The notes under the pieces are model-generated. The model saw nothing but the letters and a program-made list of their open reading frames with translations, made no database searches and was not told the DNA's origin. A stretch of 32,167 nt of DNA from JAIVJG01 sp964236735 (GTDB lineage Bacteria > Acidobacteriota > Blastocatellia > Pyrinomonadales > Pyrinomonadaceae). Within the stretch, counting starts at the first letter, position 1. Each line of letters starts with the position of its first letter. Location: contig CAXSFM010000030.1 in the NCBI GenBank assembly GCA_964236735.1, forward strand, positions 1 through 32,167, in the 5' to 3' direction. Position numbers and translations under genes: made by a program. Below, in pieces: positions 23,564 to 32,167 of this stretch.

Positions 23564-24754
23564 TTATTTCCTGGCTAGAATCCAGTCAGGCTGTTTCTGC
23601 GCGACTCTGATGCGGCCATCCTTCTCGAATTCCACGCGGACGAGTCCCGGCTTTTCGCGCCAGAGAACCTGCTCGTCATTGCCGAAGACGGTACACCACC
23701 AGTTCCCGTGCTTGTCCTGAAAATAGTTGCCGCCGCCGCCACAGGGGACTGCTTCGTGCCAGAGCTTATACGGCCCGTAGATGTTGTCGGAGATGGCGGC
23801 CACGCTGCTATAGCGTCCCTTATAAAAAGCGGCTCCGGTCAAATAATATTTGCCGCCGCGCTTGAACAGTGACGCGCCTTCCATCGCCACTTCATCGCGC
23901 GTCCAACTTCCATCAGCAGGTTTCTCTATTGCAATTCGATGTCCCTCTCCATCGAAGCCGCTCATGTCATCCTTCATCCGGTAAATCGTGCCGCCGCGCC
24001 CCCAGGTGAAATAAACTTTGCCGTCATCATCCTTAAAGAGCGTCGCATCAATGCCGCCTGTCAGACGCGCATCGGGTTTCACAGGGCTGACGTAAGGCCC
24101 TTCGGGCTTTCCGGTCTGGCTGACGAGAATGCCGGTTCCGGTGTTAGCCATGCACATCGAAATGTAGTAGTTCCCCTTGATGTAATCAATCTCCGGCGCC
24201 CACACGTCGCGCATCGAATTACCGTTTCGATCCTTGTGCCATTCTTTCTGCCAAGTCCCGTCGCGCTCGACGCTCCACACCAATCCGAGGTAATCCCACT
24301 TCTTCAAATCCTTTGAACGCCACAACTCTACGCCGTCGTTGCGATCCCAGATGTTATCGCCGGACGATCCCGTCATGTAATAGTTTCCGTCGCCGCCCTG
24401 CCGGATGATCGTGTCGCGCAGGTGCAGTTCGAGTATTGGCTTGACGTTGGGAAACAAGCCGTCCTTAATCGCCGCGCCAGTGCCCGTGCCTTTCTCATCC
24501 CAATCCAACTGCCAGCCGGGTTTCGGGTGCGCGCCTTTGTAACGCACGCCCTCGCGCCCGCTGCGCCAGCCGCCAACGCCGGCTCCGGCCACAGGCTCGC
24601 CCGCCCCGCTAATCCCTGAATAGTAGGGCGCGGGCGACGTAAAAGGCGGCAGCACTGCTTGCCCTTCCGTTTTCTTTTCTTGCGCGGAATGAGCGGTGAA
24701 GACCGCTCCCCAAAGCAAGCTCAGACTCGCCAGCGTCACTAAAGATTTTCTCAT
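23564..24754 (-). CDS. Secreted glycoside hydrolase, family 43-like
   Basis: 396 residues from the ATG at 24754, which has an AGGAGAG ribosome site; the frame extends to 24799 without one. The signal peptide is MRKSLVTLASLSLLWGAVFT followed by AHSA. A five-bladed propeller of GH43/GH62 type is indicated by LHLRDTIIRQGGDGNYYMTG (probable catalytic-base Asp), KDLKKWDYLGLVW, VWAPEIDYIKGNYYI, GGIDATLFKDDDGKVYFTWG and AMEGASLFKRGGKYYLTG (probable acid Glu). Such enzymes release arabinose, xylose or galactose from plant polysaccharides. The substrate is not determinable here. A Gly/Pro-rich region precedes the catalytic domain. It is the last gene of a kinase-regulator-enzyme set and may be controlled by that pair. 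Confidence 0.85.
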   Translation of the reverse strand: MRKSLVTLASLSLLWGAVFTAHSAQEKKTEGQAVLPPFTSPAPYYSGISGAGEPVAGAGVGGWRSGREGVRYKGAHPKPGWQLDWDEKGTGTGAAIKDGLFPNVKPILELHLRDTIIRQGGDGNYYMTGSSGDNIWDRNDGVELWRSKDLKKWDYLGLVWSVERDGTWQKEWHKDRNGNSMRDVWAPEIDYIKGNYYISMCMANTGTGILVSQTGKPEGPYVSPVKPDARLTGGIDATLFKDDDGKVYFTWGRGGTIYRMKDDMSGFDGEGHRIAIEKPADGSWTRDEVAMEGASLFKRGGKYYLTGAAFYKGRYSSVAAISDNIYGPYKLWHEAVPCGGGGNYFQDKHGNWWCTVFGNDEQVLWREKPGLVRVEFEKDGRIRVAQKQPDWILARK

Positions 24755-24799
24755 CAATCTCTCCTGTTGGTCGTGTGTGGTTGCGAACGGCGCGCGCAC

Positions 24800-25447
24800 T
24801 CAATCTACGTAAATAATTCCTCTCTGGAAAGCCTCAGAGACTGCCTGCGCGCGGTCGTTGCAGCCTAATTTTGAGAAAATGTTGCTGGCGTGAACTCTGA
24901 CGGTTCCGCCGCTGATGGCGAGCGAAGCGGCAATCTCTTTATTGGATTTTCCGCTGGCGATCAACTTGAGAATCTCAAGTTCGCGATGGCTTAACTCCGA
25001 GCGGGGAATTCGATCTGCGAGGCGCAAAGCAATCTCTGGCGGCAGCACGCGCTGCCCGGCGTGAACGGTTCTAATCGCGCTGATGAGATCGGGGCCTTTC
25101 ACATCTTTGAGGAAGTAGGCTCGCGCGCCCGCTTGAAAAGCTTTGAAGATGTCTTCGTCGCCGCCGTAAGTGGTGAGCACGATGATGCGCGCGCGCGGAA
25201 ATTCTTCGGTGATGGCGGCGATGGCTTCGATGCCGTTGAGTCCCGGAATTCTCAAGTCCATCAGAGTGATGTCCGGCTGGTGCTCTTGAAATAGTTCGAC
25301 CGCGCGACGCCCGTTGCCTGCTTCTGCGATGGCGGTCATGTCCGGCTGGCTGTTGATGATGGCGACGAGTCCGACGCGGACGACGAAATGATCTTCGACG
25401 ATCATCACGCGAATAGGTTTCTCTTGATTCATCTCTTCTCCCGACAT
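24800..25447 (-). CDS. Two-component response regulator, NarL/LuxR type
   Basis: 215 residues. The receiver domain at about 10-125 has Asp20/Glu19 (VEDH), phospho-acceptor Asp64 in ITLMDLRIPG, a Thr in VLTTYG, and Lys in FLKDVKGPD. The C-terminal LuxR helix-turn-helix at about 150-210 has LSHRELEILKLIASGKSNKE and VRVHASNIFSKLG. An internal ATG at 25432 follows GGGAGAAG closely and may be the true start (210 residues). It lies directly after the histidine kinase gene, its obvious partner, and before the GH43-like gene, which it may control. The receiver and output motifs are intact. Confidence 0.93.
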   Translation of the reverse strand: MSGEEMNQEKPIRVMIVEDHFVVRVGLVAIINSQPDMTAIAEAGNGRRAVELFQEHQPDITLMDLRIPGLNGIEAIAAITEEFPRARIIVLTTYGGDEDIFKAFQAGARAYFLKDVKGPDLISAIRTVHAGQRVLPPEIALRLADRIPRSELSHRELEILKLIASGKSNKEIAASLAISGGTVRVHASNIFSKLGCNDRAQAVSEAFQRGIIYVD

Positions 25448-25464
25448 CTATGATGGCTTGCTTG

Positions 25465-28449
25465 CTAACTTGAAAACGGCACTTCGACGATCAACTCCGT
25501 CCCTTCACCGGGCTTGCTCGTGAGCGTGAGATGGCCGCCGATCCTCTCGGCTCGCTCGCGCATTCCCGTCAGGCCGTAGTGCCCGACGCCGAGCGGAATA
25601 ATCTTTCCGGTGTCGAAGCCTCTGCCGTCGTCGCGCACGCAGAGTGTGAGACCGTCAATCTCATATTTCAAATCAACGTTAACCGTCTGAGCCTGTGCGT
25701 GCTTGACTGAATTAGCCAGCGCCTCTTGAAAAATTCGCAACAGGTTTTTCTCCGTCATCGGATTCAACCTGCGCGGAGCGCCGACGACTGTGACGCGCGC
25801 TTGCAGCGACGCATTCGCCGTCATTTTGTTGGCGATGATGGGCAAGGCTGACGCCAACTCCTCGCGTTCCAATTCATCCGAGCGCAGGTCTGCGACAGAG
25901 CGACGGGCTTCGGCCAGACTATATCTGGTTAAGTTGCAGGCTTGATCCAGAAGCTCGCGCAACTCCGCCGGCACGTCCGCCAGACGCATTGTCACCGAGT
26001 CTAACTGCAGAGCAATGCCCGCCAGATTCTGCGCGAGCGTGTCGTGAATCTCTCGCGCGATGCGGTTTCGTTCCGCCAGCACCGCAGAGTAACGCGCTTT
26101 CAGTCCCATCATCCTCAGCCGGTAGAGCAGTCCTGCGATGAGCAACACGCCCAAGCCGACGAGCGCCAGAAACCAACGTGTTTGATAAAAACGTGGCTTC
26201 AGATAAAAGTCGGAGGCCGCGCCCGTTTCGTTCCACGCGCCGTCAACATTGCCCGCCGTCACGCGAAAGCGATATTGTCTCGGCGGCAGATTGGCGTAGT
26301 AAGCGAAACGTCTGACGCCGGCGTCAACCCAGTCTTTATCAAATCCTTCCAGCTTGTATTTGTAACGTAACTTTTCCGGCGCGAGATAACTTAGCGCGGC
26401 GAAGTGAATCTCCACTTCTCCCGCTCCCAACTCATTCCTTGATTCGCCGTACAGAGACTGTTCCTGCTTATTGATTAAAACCTGCTCGATGTAAACAGGC
26501 GGAATGAAGTTGTTGGAAGAGATGCGACCCGGTTCGACGATCACCACGCCCTTCAAAGAAGAGAAGAGCAGCGAGCCGTCTGCGGTTTTCCACGCGGCGG
26601 GTTGATTGCCCAGATTGAAAGCTCTGGTCTTCATCCCGTCCCTGACGCCGTAGTCCACCGAGTTGATATTTTTAAGCCTGCCCTCGGCAACATCTTTGAG
26701 TTCAGCTTTGCTCACGCGAAATAATCCTTGAGCGCAACTGAACCAGAAGTTACCGATGCCGTCGTCGAGAATGGTATAGACGAAACCCACGAGCAGGCCG
26801 GAGTCAGACGTGTAGTTGAAGAATTTCCCGTCCCTCAATCTGCTCAGGCCATCTCTGGTCGAGAACCAGAGCGTGCCCTCGTCGTCCTCATAAATCGTCA
26901 GCACGCGATTACCCGCCAACCCTTCGCTGGTGGTGTAGGTGGAAAATTTTCCGTCCGAAAATTTGCTCACGCCACGTCCGAACACGCTGACCCACAGCGC
27001 GCCTCGCGTGTCATAAAAAATGGCGCGTACATGATTGCTGGCTAATCCGTCCTGCGTCCGGTAGTTTCTGAATTTGCCGTCCTCGAATTGAAAAAGGCCG
27101 TCGCCGTCTGTCCCCACCCACATCCGTCCCAAAGCATCTTTGTAAAGCGCCTCAATCTCAGAGCCGTTTTTCCAGTTCGGGAAATTTGTGAGTTGGCCGT
27201 GCTTCAGGATGAGCAGTTTCTCGCCCGCGGCGATCCAGATATTTCCACTCGCATCTTCGGCGAACGACCTGACCGCCCCCAGACGCGCGCCATCCACTTC
27301 TTCATAATTCGAGAAACGCCCATCCTTGTACGAGGCGAAACCGCTGGCCGTGCCGACCCAGATCGTTCCCTGACTGTCCTGATAGACGGAGCGCGTGCTG
27401 TCGTTGTGCAAGCCGTCGGCGGCGGTCAGCGTCACGAGTTGCCTGATACGCAATCGTCCGAGTCCGTTCGACTGCAAGCCGAGCCAGATGTTTCCTTCAC
27501 GGTCGGCATACATGCTATAGACAGCGCCTAATCCCGGCACGTCGGACTCTAAAGGCACCGGCTCAAACTTTCCATCTTTGAGCCGGTTCAAGCCATTCTC
27601 CATCGCCGTCCAGAGAACTCCTTGCCGGTCTTCATAAATGAGTGAAATATGCGGCGTTAAATTCTGCTGGCGTGTGTAAGTGGTGAGCGCGCCGTCATCC
27701 CATTTTTTGATTGTAGCGTTGCTCAAACTCAGCCACAGCGCGCCGTCACCGCCCATGATCATGTGTTCGATCACGCCGTCGCTTTCTTCAACGATGCCAT
27801 TCATCAGGCTTAATCTGCCGTCCGTGAATCGGTACAAACTTGCGCCAGTGGCGATAAAGACTCCGCCCGGAGAGTGTGCGCTGATCGCCGTCACGTAGTT
27901 ATTCGATAACCCGTCCTTCGTCGTGAACTGTGTGAAGACTCCCTTTGAATATCGTCCTGCGCCGCCGGGCGTGGCGATCCAGATGTTGCCGGCGGGGTCT
28001 TTATCCAACCCCATGATGACATCATCAGGCAGCCCTTCGGCAGTTGTGAAAGTGGTGAAATGTCCATCCTTAAAGAGCGTCAGTCCGCCTCCGTAGGTTC
28101 CGATCCACAGACCTCCCTCGTCGTCCTCCTGAATCGCCCAGACTTCATTATCCCTGAGGCTGCCCGTCTTCACATTGAACGCCGTGAAGCTGGCTCCGTT
28201 GAATCTGACGATGCCGTTGTCTGTGCCCAGCCAGAGGTATCCGTCGCGCGTCTGCGTGATGGCTCTGATTCTGGATTGCGGCAACCCTTCGGCTTCGCGC
28301 CAGAAATCTATGCCGTAACGCGGCTCGCCCCCGCGCAGTGTCAAGCTCGACGAAGCCGCCGCGCCGCCCGTCGCCAAGACCAGCAGCAGGACAACGGGCA
28401 TCAGCGCCACACGCGCGCTTGAAGTTTTACTTTTCATCTCGAACATCAC
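25465..28449 (-). CDS. Propeller sensor histidine kinase (Reg_prop, Y_Y_Y, HisKA_3, HATPase)
   Basis: 994 residues. A signal/anchor segment lies near residues 13-33. Then come about 14 two-component-propeller repeats with the WLGTDNGIVRF, WIGTYGGGLTLF and WVGTDGDGLFQF pattern, forming one or two periplasmic beta-propellers. A Y_Y_Y domain follows (YKYKLEGFDKDWVDAG, RQYRFRVTAGNVDGAW), then a membrane helix WFLALVGLGVLLIAGLLYRL. The HisKA_3 dimerisation helix has phospho-His802 (REIHDTLAQNLAGIALQLDS), and the ATPase domain has QEALANSVKHAQA and VRDDGRGFD. It senses a periplasmic ligand, often a glycan fragment in relatives, and phosphorylates the regulator next door. Here receiver and AraC-type domains are absent, unlike Bacteroidetes hybrid sensors. 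Start options are 28449, 28446 and 28437; none has a strong ribosome site. Confidence 0.93.
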   Translation of the reverse strand: MMFEMKSKTSSARVALMPVVLLLVLATGGAAASSSLTLRGGEPRYGIDFWREAEGLPQSRIRAITQTRDGYLWLGTDNGIVRFNGASFTAFNVKTGSLRDNEVWAIQEDDEGGLWIGTYGGGLTLFKDGHFTTFTTAEGLPDDVIMGLDKDPAGNIWIATPGGAGRYSKGVFTQFTTKDGLSNNYVTAISAHSPGGVFIATGASLYRFTDGRLSLMNGIVEESDGVIEHMIMGGDGALWLSLSNATIKKWDDGALTTYTRQQNLTPHISLIYEDRQGVLWTAMENGLNRLKDGKFEPVPLESDVPGLGAVYSMYADREGNIWLGLQSNGLGRLRIRQLVTLTAADGLHNDSTRSVYQDSQGTIWVGTASGFASYKDGRFSNYEEVDGARLGAVRSFAEDASGNIWIAAGEKLLILKHGQLTNFPNWKNGSEIEALYKDALGRMWVGTDGDGLFQFEDGKFRNYRTQDGLASNHVRAIFYDTRGALWVSVFGRGVSKFSDGKFSTYTTSEGLAGNRVLTIYEDDEGTLWFSTRDGLSRLRDGKFFNYTSDSGLLVGFVYTILDDGIGNFWFSCAQGLFRVSKAELKDVAEGRLKNINSVDYGVRDGMKTRAFNLGNQPAAWKTADGSLLFSSLKGVVIVEPGRISSNNFIPPVYIEQVLINKQEQSLYGESRNELGAGEVEIHFAALSYLAPEKLRYKYKLEGFDKDWVDAGVRRFAYYANLPPRQYRFRVTAGNVDGAWNETGAASDFYLKPRFYQTRWFLALVGLGVLLIAGLLYRLRMMGLKARYSAVLAERNRIAREIHDTLAQNLAGIALQLDSVTMRLADVPAELRELLDQACNLTRYSLAEARRSVADLRSDELEREELASALPIIANKMTANASLQARVTVVGAPRRLNPMTEKNLLRIFQEALANSVKHAQAQTVNVDLKYEIDGLTLCVRDDGRGFDTGKIIPLGVGHYGLTGMRERAERIGGHLTLTSKPGEGTELIVEVPFSS

Positions 28450-28501
28450 AGTCTGCCGACATCACGAAAGAGTCTTTGAAATACCTCTGCCTGAATTTTT
28501 T

Positions 28502-28530
28502 TTGACAGCGAGCGAATGTTGTCGGATTAT
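28502..28530 (+). promoter_or_regulatory. Likely sigma70-type promoter for the TIM-barrel gene
   Basis: TTGACA at 28502-28507 and GATTAT at 28525-28530 are 17 bases apart, followed by an AAAGGAAGAGAG ribosome site before the ATG at 28586. It sits in the divergent gap to the kinase gene. It is a good match by eye but not tested. Confidence 0.4.
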
Positions 28531-28585
28531 CTGCAACCTCGCATGACCGCTCCGGGTCAACATCAAACTAAAGGAAGAGAGCATC

Positions 28586-29823
28586 ATGTCAATCAAAAAT
28601 TTCGAGCCGCAATACATGAAGATCGGAGTGCTGACAGCCGCGCTTCAGGAACTGACTCCGCGAGAAATCCGCGACAACGATCCCGACCGCGCGATTGAGG
28701 ATTGGGCTGCGTTCGCCGGAGAGTTAGGCGTCGAGAATATACAGCTTTCCGCCGCGCTCCACCCCAGCCAGTCAGATGTCCCGGCTGAAGCCATGCTCGA
28801 CCCCGTCGCCAACACGCTTGACCTGCGTGAGCCTTTCAAGGATGAGCGGGCGAAACGTGTGCTCGCGGCGCTTAACGAATTTAAGATTGGTCTTTCAGAC
28901 ATCGCATACTTCGACAACATGTTGCACGAAGACCCGGACTTGAGAAAGAAGAAACACGATTTCATGCTCCGCGTCTTCGATGCGGCGACGCTGCTTGGAA
29001 CAAACGCCATCTGCGGTTTCGTCGGCAGAAATCAAACGCACGGCATGGATCAGAACCTCTCGGACTTCGAGGAGCATTTCATCCCGCTCTTGAAAGAAGC
29101 CAAAGCGCGCGGGTTGACTTATCGCGTCGAGCAATGCCCGATGCCCGGCTGGACGATCAGAGACAACTTTCACAACAACATCGCCTACACGCCCGGCGCG
29201 TGGGTTGCGCTGCACCGCATTTGTGAACGGCACGGCGTCGGCGATCAGTTGCGGATTCACTACGATCCTTCACACGCGATACTGATGGGGCAAGACACGC
29301 GCTCCATCTTTCAATATCTGAAAGATACCGGGTACGACTTTCTCATCGGCGGCTTCCACGTCAAAGGACAGGTCATTGATGCGCGCGGCGTCTCCGCTTG
29401 GGGCTATGGCGGGCAGACAATCCAGCGCGGCGATTGGGTGAACGGCCAGCCCTCTCCCAATCCTGCGGATCAAGCGAACGCATGGCTGAAGCAAACCGCC
29501 ATCTCCGAGCATGAACTGCCGGGGACGGCGAAGCATGACCCGCTGGCTTACTTACAGAATCGCACGGTTGACTGGCTCGATCATCAACTCGCGGCGCGCG
29601 AGCTTTTAAGTTTGGACGTGGCGAACACGCACTTGATTGTCGAGCACGAATATCCGAAAGCGCGGATTCAAGATCGAGAACGGCTCAAGCCAATCCTGCA
29701 AGGCTCGATTGCTTTCACGCGCAAGATTGATGAAGCCGCCGCCTGCATGTACGCCTTACAACACGAAGTCTTAGGCGCGCAGGACATCGAAGTTCAAGGC
29801 GCAGGGCGCGAGCCTTATCGTTC

Positions 29824-29827
<4 letters not shown>
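28586..29827 (+). CDS. Sugar phosphate isomerase/epimerase-like TIM-barrel protein
   Basis: 413 residues, no signal peptide, with an AGGAAGAG ribosome site upstream. It belongs to the xylose isomerase-like/AP endonuclease 2 barrel family. Seen motifs are GELGVENIQLSAAL, GTNAICGFVGRNQTHG, LTYRVEQCPMPGW (metal-ligand Glu), RIHYDPSHAILMG (Asp/His ligands) and GGFHVKGQV (His ligand). This is the typical divalent-metal set. Such proteins epimerise, isomerise or eliminate keto sugars, and are often paired with Gfo/Idh/MocA dehydrogenases, as here. Its stop overlaps the convergent dehydrogenase gene by 4 bases. The precise substrate is unknown. Confidence 0.9.
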
Positions 29828-30939
<1,112 letters not shown>

Positions 30940-31433
30940 CTTTCCGTGCGATTCCTTCCGTGATTAAGCTTTCATGGGTGGCTTTCAGATGCGAATTTCG
31001 GACTGATTGTAAGTCAGAAGCAGAGCGTTGAGGCTATGCAAATAGCATAGCGCCGGCTATGGACATCGTCTATCGCAAGCTAGGCGGATGTGCGATGACA
31101 ATTAAGCCGCAATTAATTTACTGTACGCTTCTAGCTCGACTTGTCCATTTTCAAAATCGGATCAGTGGTTTCCTCTTCGTCAACGGACTAATCAACAGCG
31201 TCAATAACTGGAACAGCTTCGGACAGCTTGTTTCAGATCAAGCCACCCGCGCAACTCGAAAGACGCCTGAACACCAGAGACAGGCAATTAGTTGTTGGTC
31301 AGGACAAATTTGATTTGCTGTCAGTCAGCCGTCGAGCCTTGCCTGTTCGCTGGACGCGCGAAATGCCGCTCCAAACTGCGGCAGCAAATCTGGACAAGCC
31401 CAAACGATACTAAACCCCCCGGAGGATTTTTTG
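30940..31433. other. Intergenic region upstream of the Oar-like receptor
   Basis: 494 bases. A small hairpin GCTATGC/GCATAGC lies at 31033-31039 and 31045-31051 with a 5-base loop, a possible operator. A strong GGAGG ribosome site lies just before the ATG at 31434. An open frame at 31059-31313 lacks a ribosome site and recognisable features and is not called. No clear promoter could be assigned. Confidence 0.45.
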
Positions 31434-32167
31434 ATGAGAAGCATGAAGACAATCTTCGCCGCCGTTGTATTTGTGATCGCGCTGGCCGGCTCTGCCATGG
31501 CGCAGAATCCCGGCTCAGTGACAGGGACTGTCAAGGACATTAACGGCGGCGTCGTGCCCGGCGCTCAGGTCACGGCGACCGATGCGTCGAAAGGCATCAA
31601 TCAGTCGGCGGAGACTAATGACGATGGTGTCTTTGTCTTTGCACAGCTTCAGCCCGGAGCCTATACGATTACCGTCGAGAAAACCGGCTTCAAGAAATAT
31701 GAAAAAACGGGAGTGGTTCTGAGTACCGGCGACAAACTCAATGCCGGTGATTTCGCGCTTGAAGCGGGCGAGGTCTCGGCGACGGTTGAGGTGCAAGCGG
31801 ATCAGGGGCAACTGCTGCTCAAGTCCGAGTCAGGGGAACGCTCCGACGTAATTTCAGGCCAGCAGCTACGCAACATCGGTCTCAATGGCCGCAACGTCAC
31901 GGATTTGGTGAAACTCATCCCCGGCGTTATCTCCGGCGGCGCGGCATCGGGCAGCGGGGCTTCGACGGTCAATAATATTGCCGGGAGCTTCAACATCAAC
32001 GGCACGCGCAGCGACCAGCACGAGTACACGGTTGACGGCGTGACGAATTTCAATCTGGGCAACAACACCGGCGCGCTCGTCTCCGTCAATCCTGACGCGC
32101 TGGAGGAAGTCAAAGTTCTGACCTCGAATTATCAGGCCGAGTACGGCAGATCGGGCGGCGGCTTCAT
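31434..32167 (+). CDS. TonB-dependent receptor (Oar-like), N-terminal part, cut by the window edge
   Basis: 244 codons are visible with no stop before the edge. The start follows CCGGAGGATTTTTTG, an excellent ribosome site. The signal peptide runs to about residue 23 (VFVIALAGSAMAQ). A carboxypeptidase-regulatory-like domain occupies about 26-112 (SVTGTVKDINGGVVPGAQVT, GVFVFAQLQPGAYTITVEKT). The plug domain follows (ISGQQLRNIGLNGRNVTDLV, FNINGTRSDQHEYTVDGV, NPDALEEVKVLTSNYQAEYG). The last 55 bases equal bases 1-55, and the frame is maintained into the C-terminal part at the other end. It is either the first part of that same gene or a paralogue sharing the 55-mer. Outer-membrane, TonB-powered uptake is the family role. 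Confidence 0.92.
   Translation, partial: MRSMKTIFAAVVFVIALAGSAMAQNPGSVTGTVKDINGGVVPGAQVTATDASKGINQSAETNDDGVFVFAQLQPGAYTITVEKTGFKKYEKTGVVLSTGDKLNAGDFALEAGEVSATVEVQADQGQLLLKSESGERSDVISGQQLRNIGLNGRNVTDLVKLIPGVISGGAASGSGASTVNNIAGSFNINGTRSDQHEYTVDGVTNFNLGNNTGALVSVNPDALEEVKVLTSNYQAEYGRSGGGF
32113..32167. repeat. Terminal direct repeat identical to 1-55
   Basis: The partner of the repeat at the window start. Joining through it once keeps the receptor frame: 679 bases from 31434 to 32112 plus 3035 bases give 3714, exactly 1238 codons with the stop. Confidence 0.95.

Noticed and set aside
31059..31313. 84-codon ORF upstream of the Oar-like receptor
   Set aside because: No ribosome site, no recognisable domain, weak coding character; treated as intergenic.

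Overview
The window looks like an Acidobacteriota metagenomic contig, most likely class Blastocatellia or a relative. This is inferred from the gene families and was not tested by search. The supporting signs are an Oar-like TonB-dependent receptor with a carboxypeptidase-regulatory N-terminus, paired DUF1080 proteins, a beta-propeller sensor kinase, dispersed CACAGAGG hairpin repeats, and GC-rich genes with Arg/Ala-rich shadow frames. No tRNA, rRNA, CRISPR array, phage structural gene, transposase or partition gene was seen.

Ends: bases 1-55 are identical to bases 32113-32167. Joining the ends once gives one in-frame 3714-nt receptor gene of 1237 codons (31434-32112 plus 1-3035). The sequence is therefore either a closed circle of 32112 bp or a linear contig whose ends stop in a 55-mer shared by two paralogous receptors. 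The identical segment lies in the conserved plug domain, so both readings remain open.

Layout: 1-4830 holds the receptor C-terminal part and two DUF1080 proteins. 4836-9203 holds two copies of a hairpin repeat around an unknown secreted protein and a convergent smaller TonB receptor. 9409-13210 is a translationally coupled molybdenum aldehyde oxidoreductase operon (paoABC-like), followed by an inverted third copy of the repeat. 13558-16184 (minus strand) holds a PQQ-type sugar dehydrogenase fused to a PEBP domain, and an SDR. 16428-18297 (minus strand) is a two-gene module in a visibly AT-richer island: an ExeA/TniB-like AAA+ ATPase and a winged-helix protein with a zinc-finger tail, whose gene carries iteron-like 18-bp repeats in both orientations. 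18791-21255 holds a class 3 lipase, a 48-codon ORF and a serine beta-lactamase-like hydrolase, closely packed. 21341-23494 is polyphosphate kinase. 23564-28449 (minus strand) is a propeller histidine kinase, a NarL-type regulator and a GH43-like enzyme. 28586-30939 holds a TIM-barrel epimerase/isomerase and a convergent Gfo/Idh/MocA oxidoreductase. 31434 to the end is the receptor N-terminal part.

How the genes may work together: if the ends join, the TIM-barrel enzyme, the Gfo/Idh/MocA dehydrogenase, the outer-membrane receptor and the two DUF1080 proteins (family name 3-keto-disaccharide hydrolase) lie side by side. They would form a plausible uptake and 3-keto-glycoside breakdown locus, next to a sensor/regulator/GH43 set. 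The most unusual part is the ATPase/winged-helix module. Iteron-like repeats inside an initiator-like gene recall the lambda O arrangement and suggest an undescribed replication or mobile module. That function is inference.
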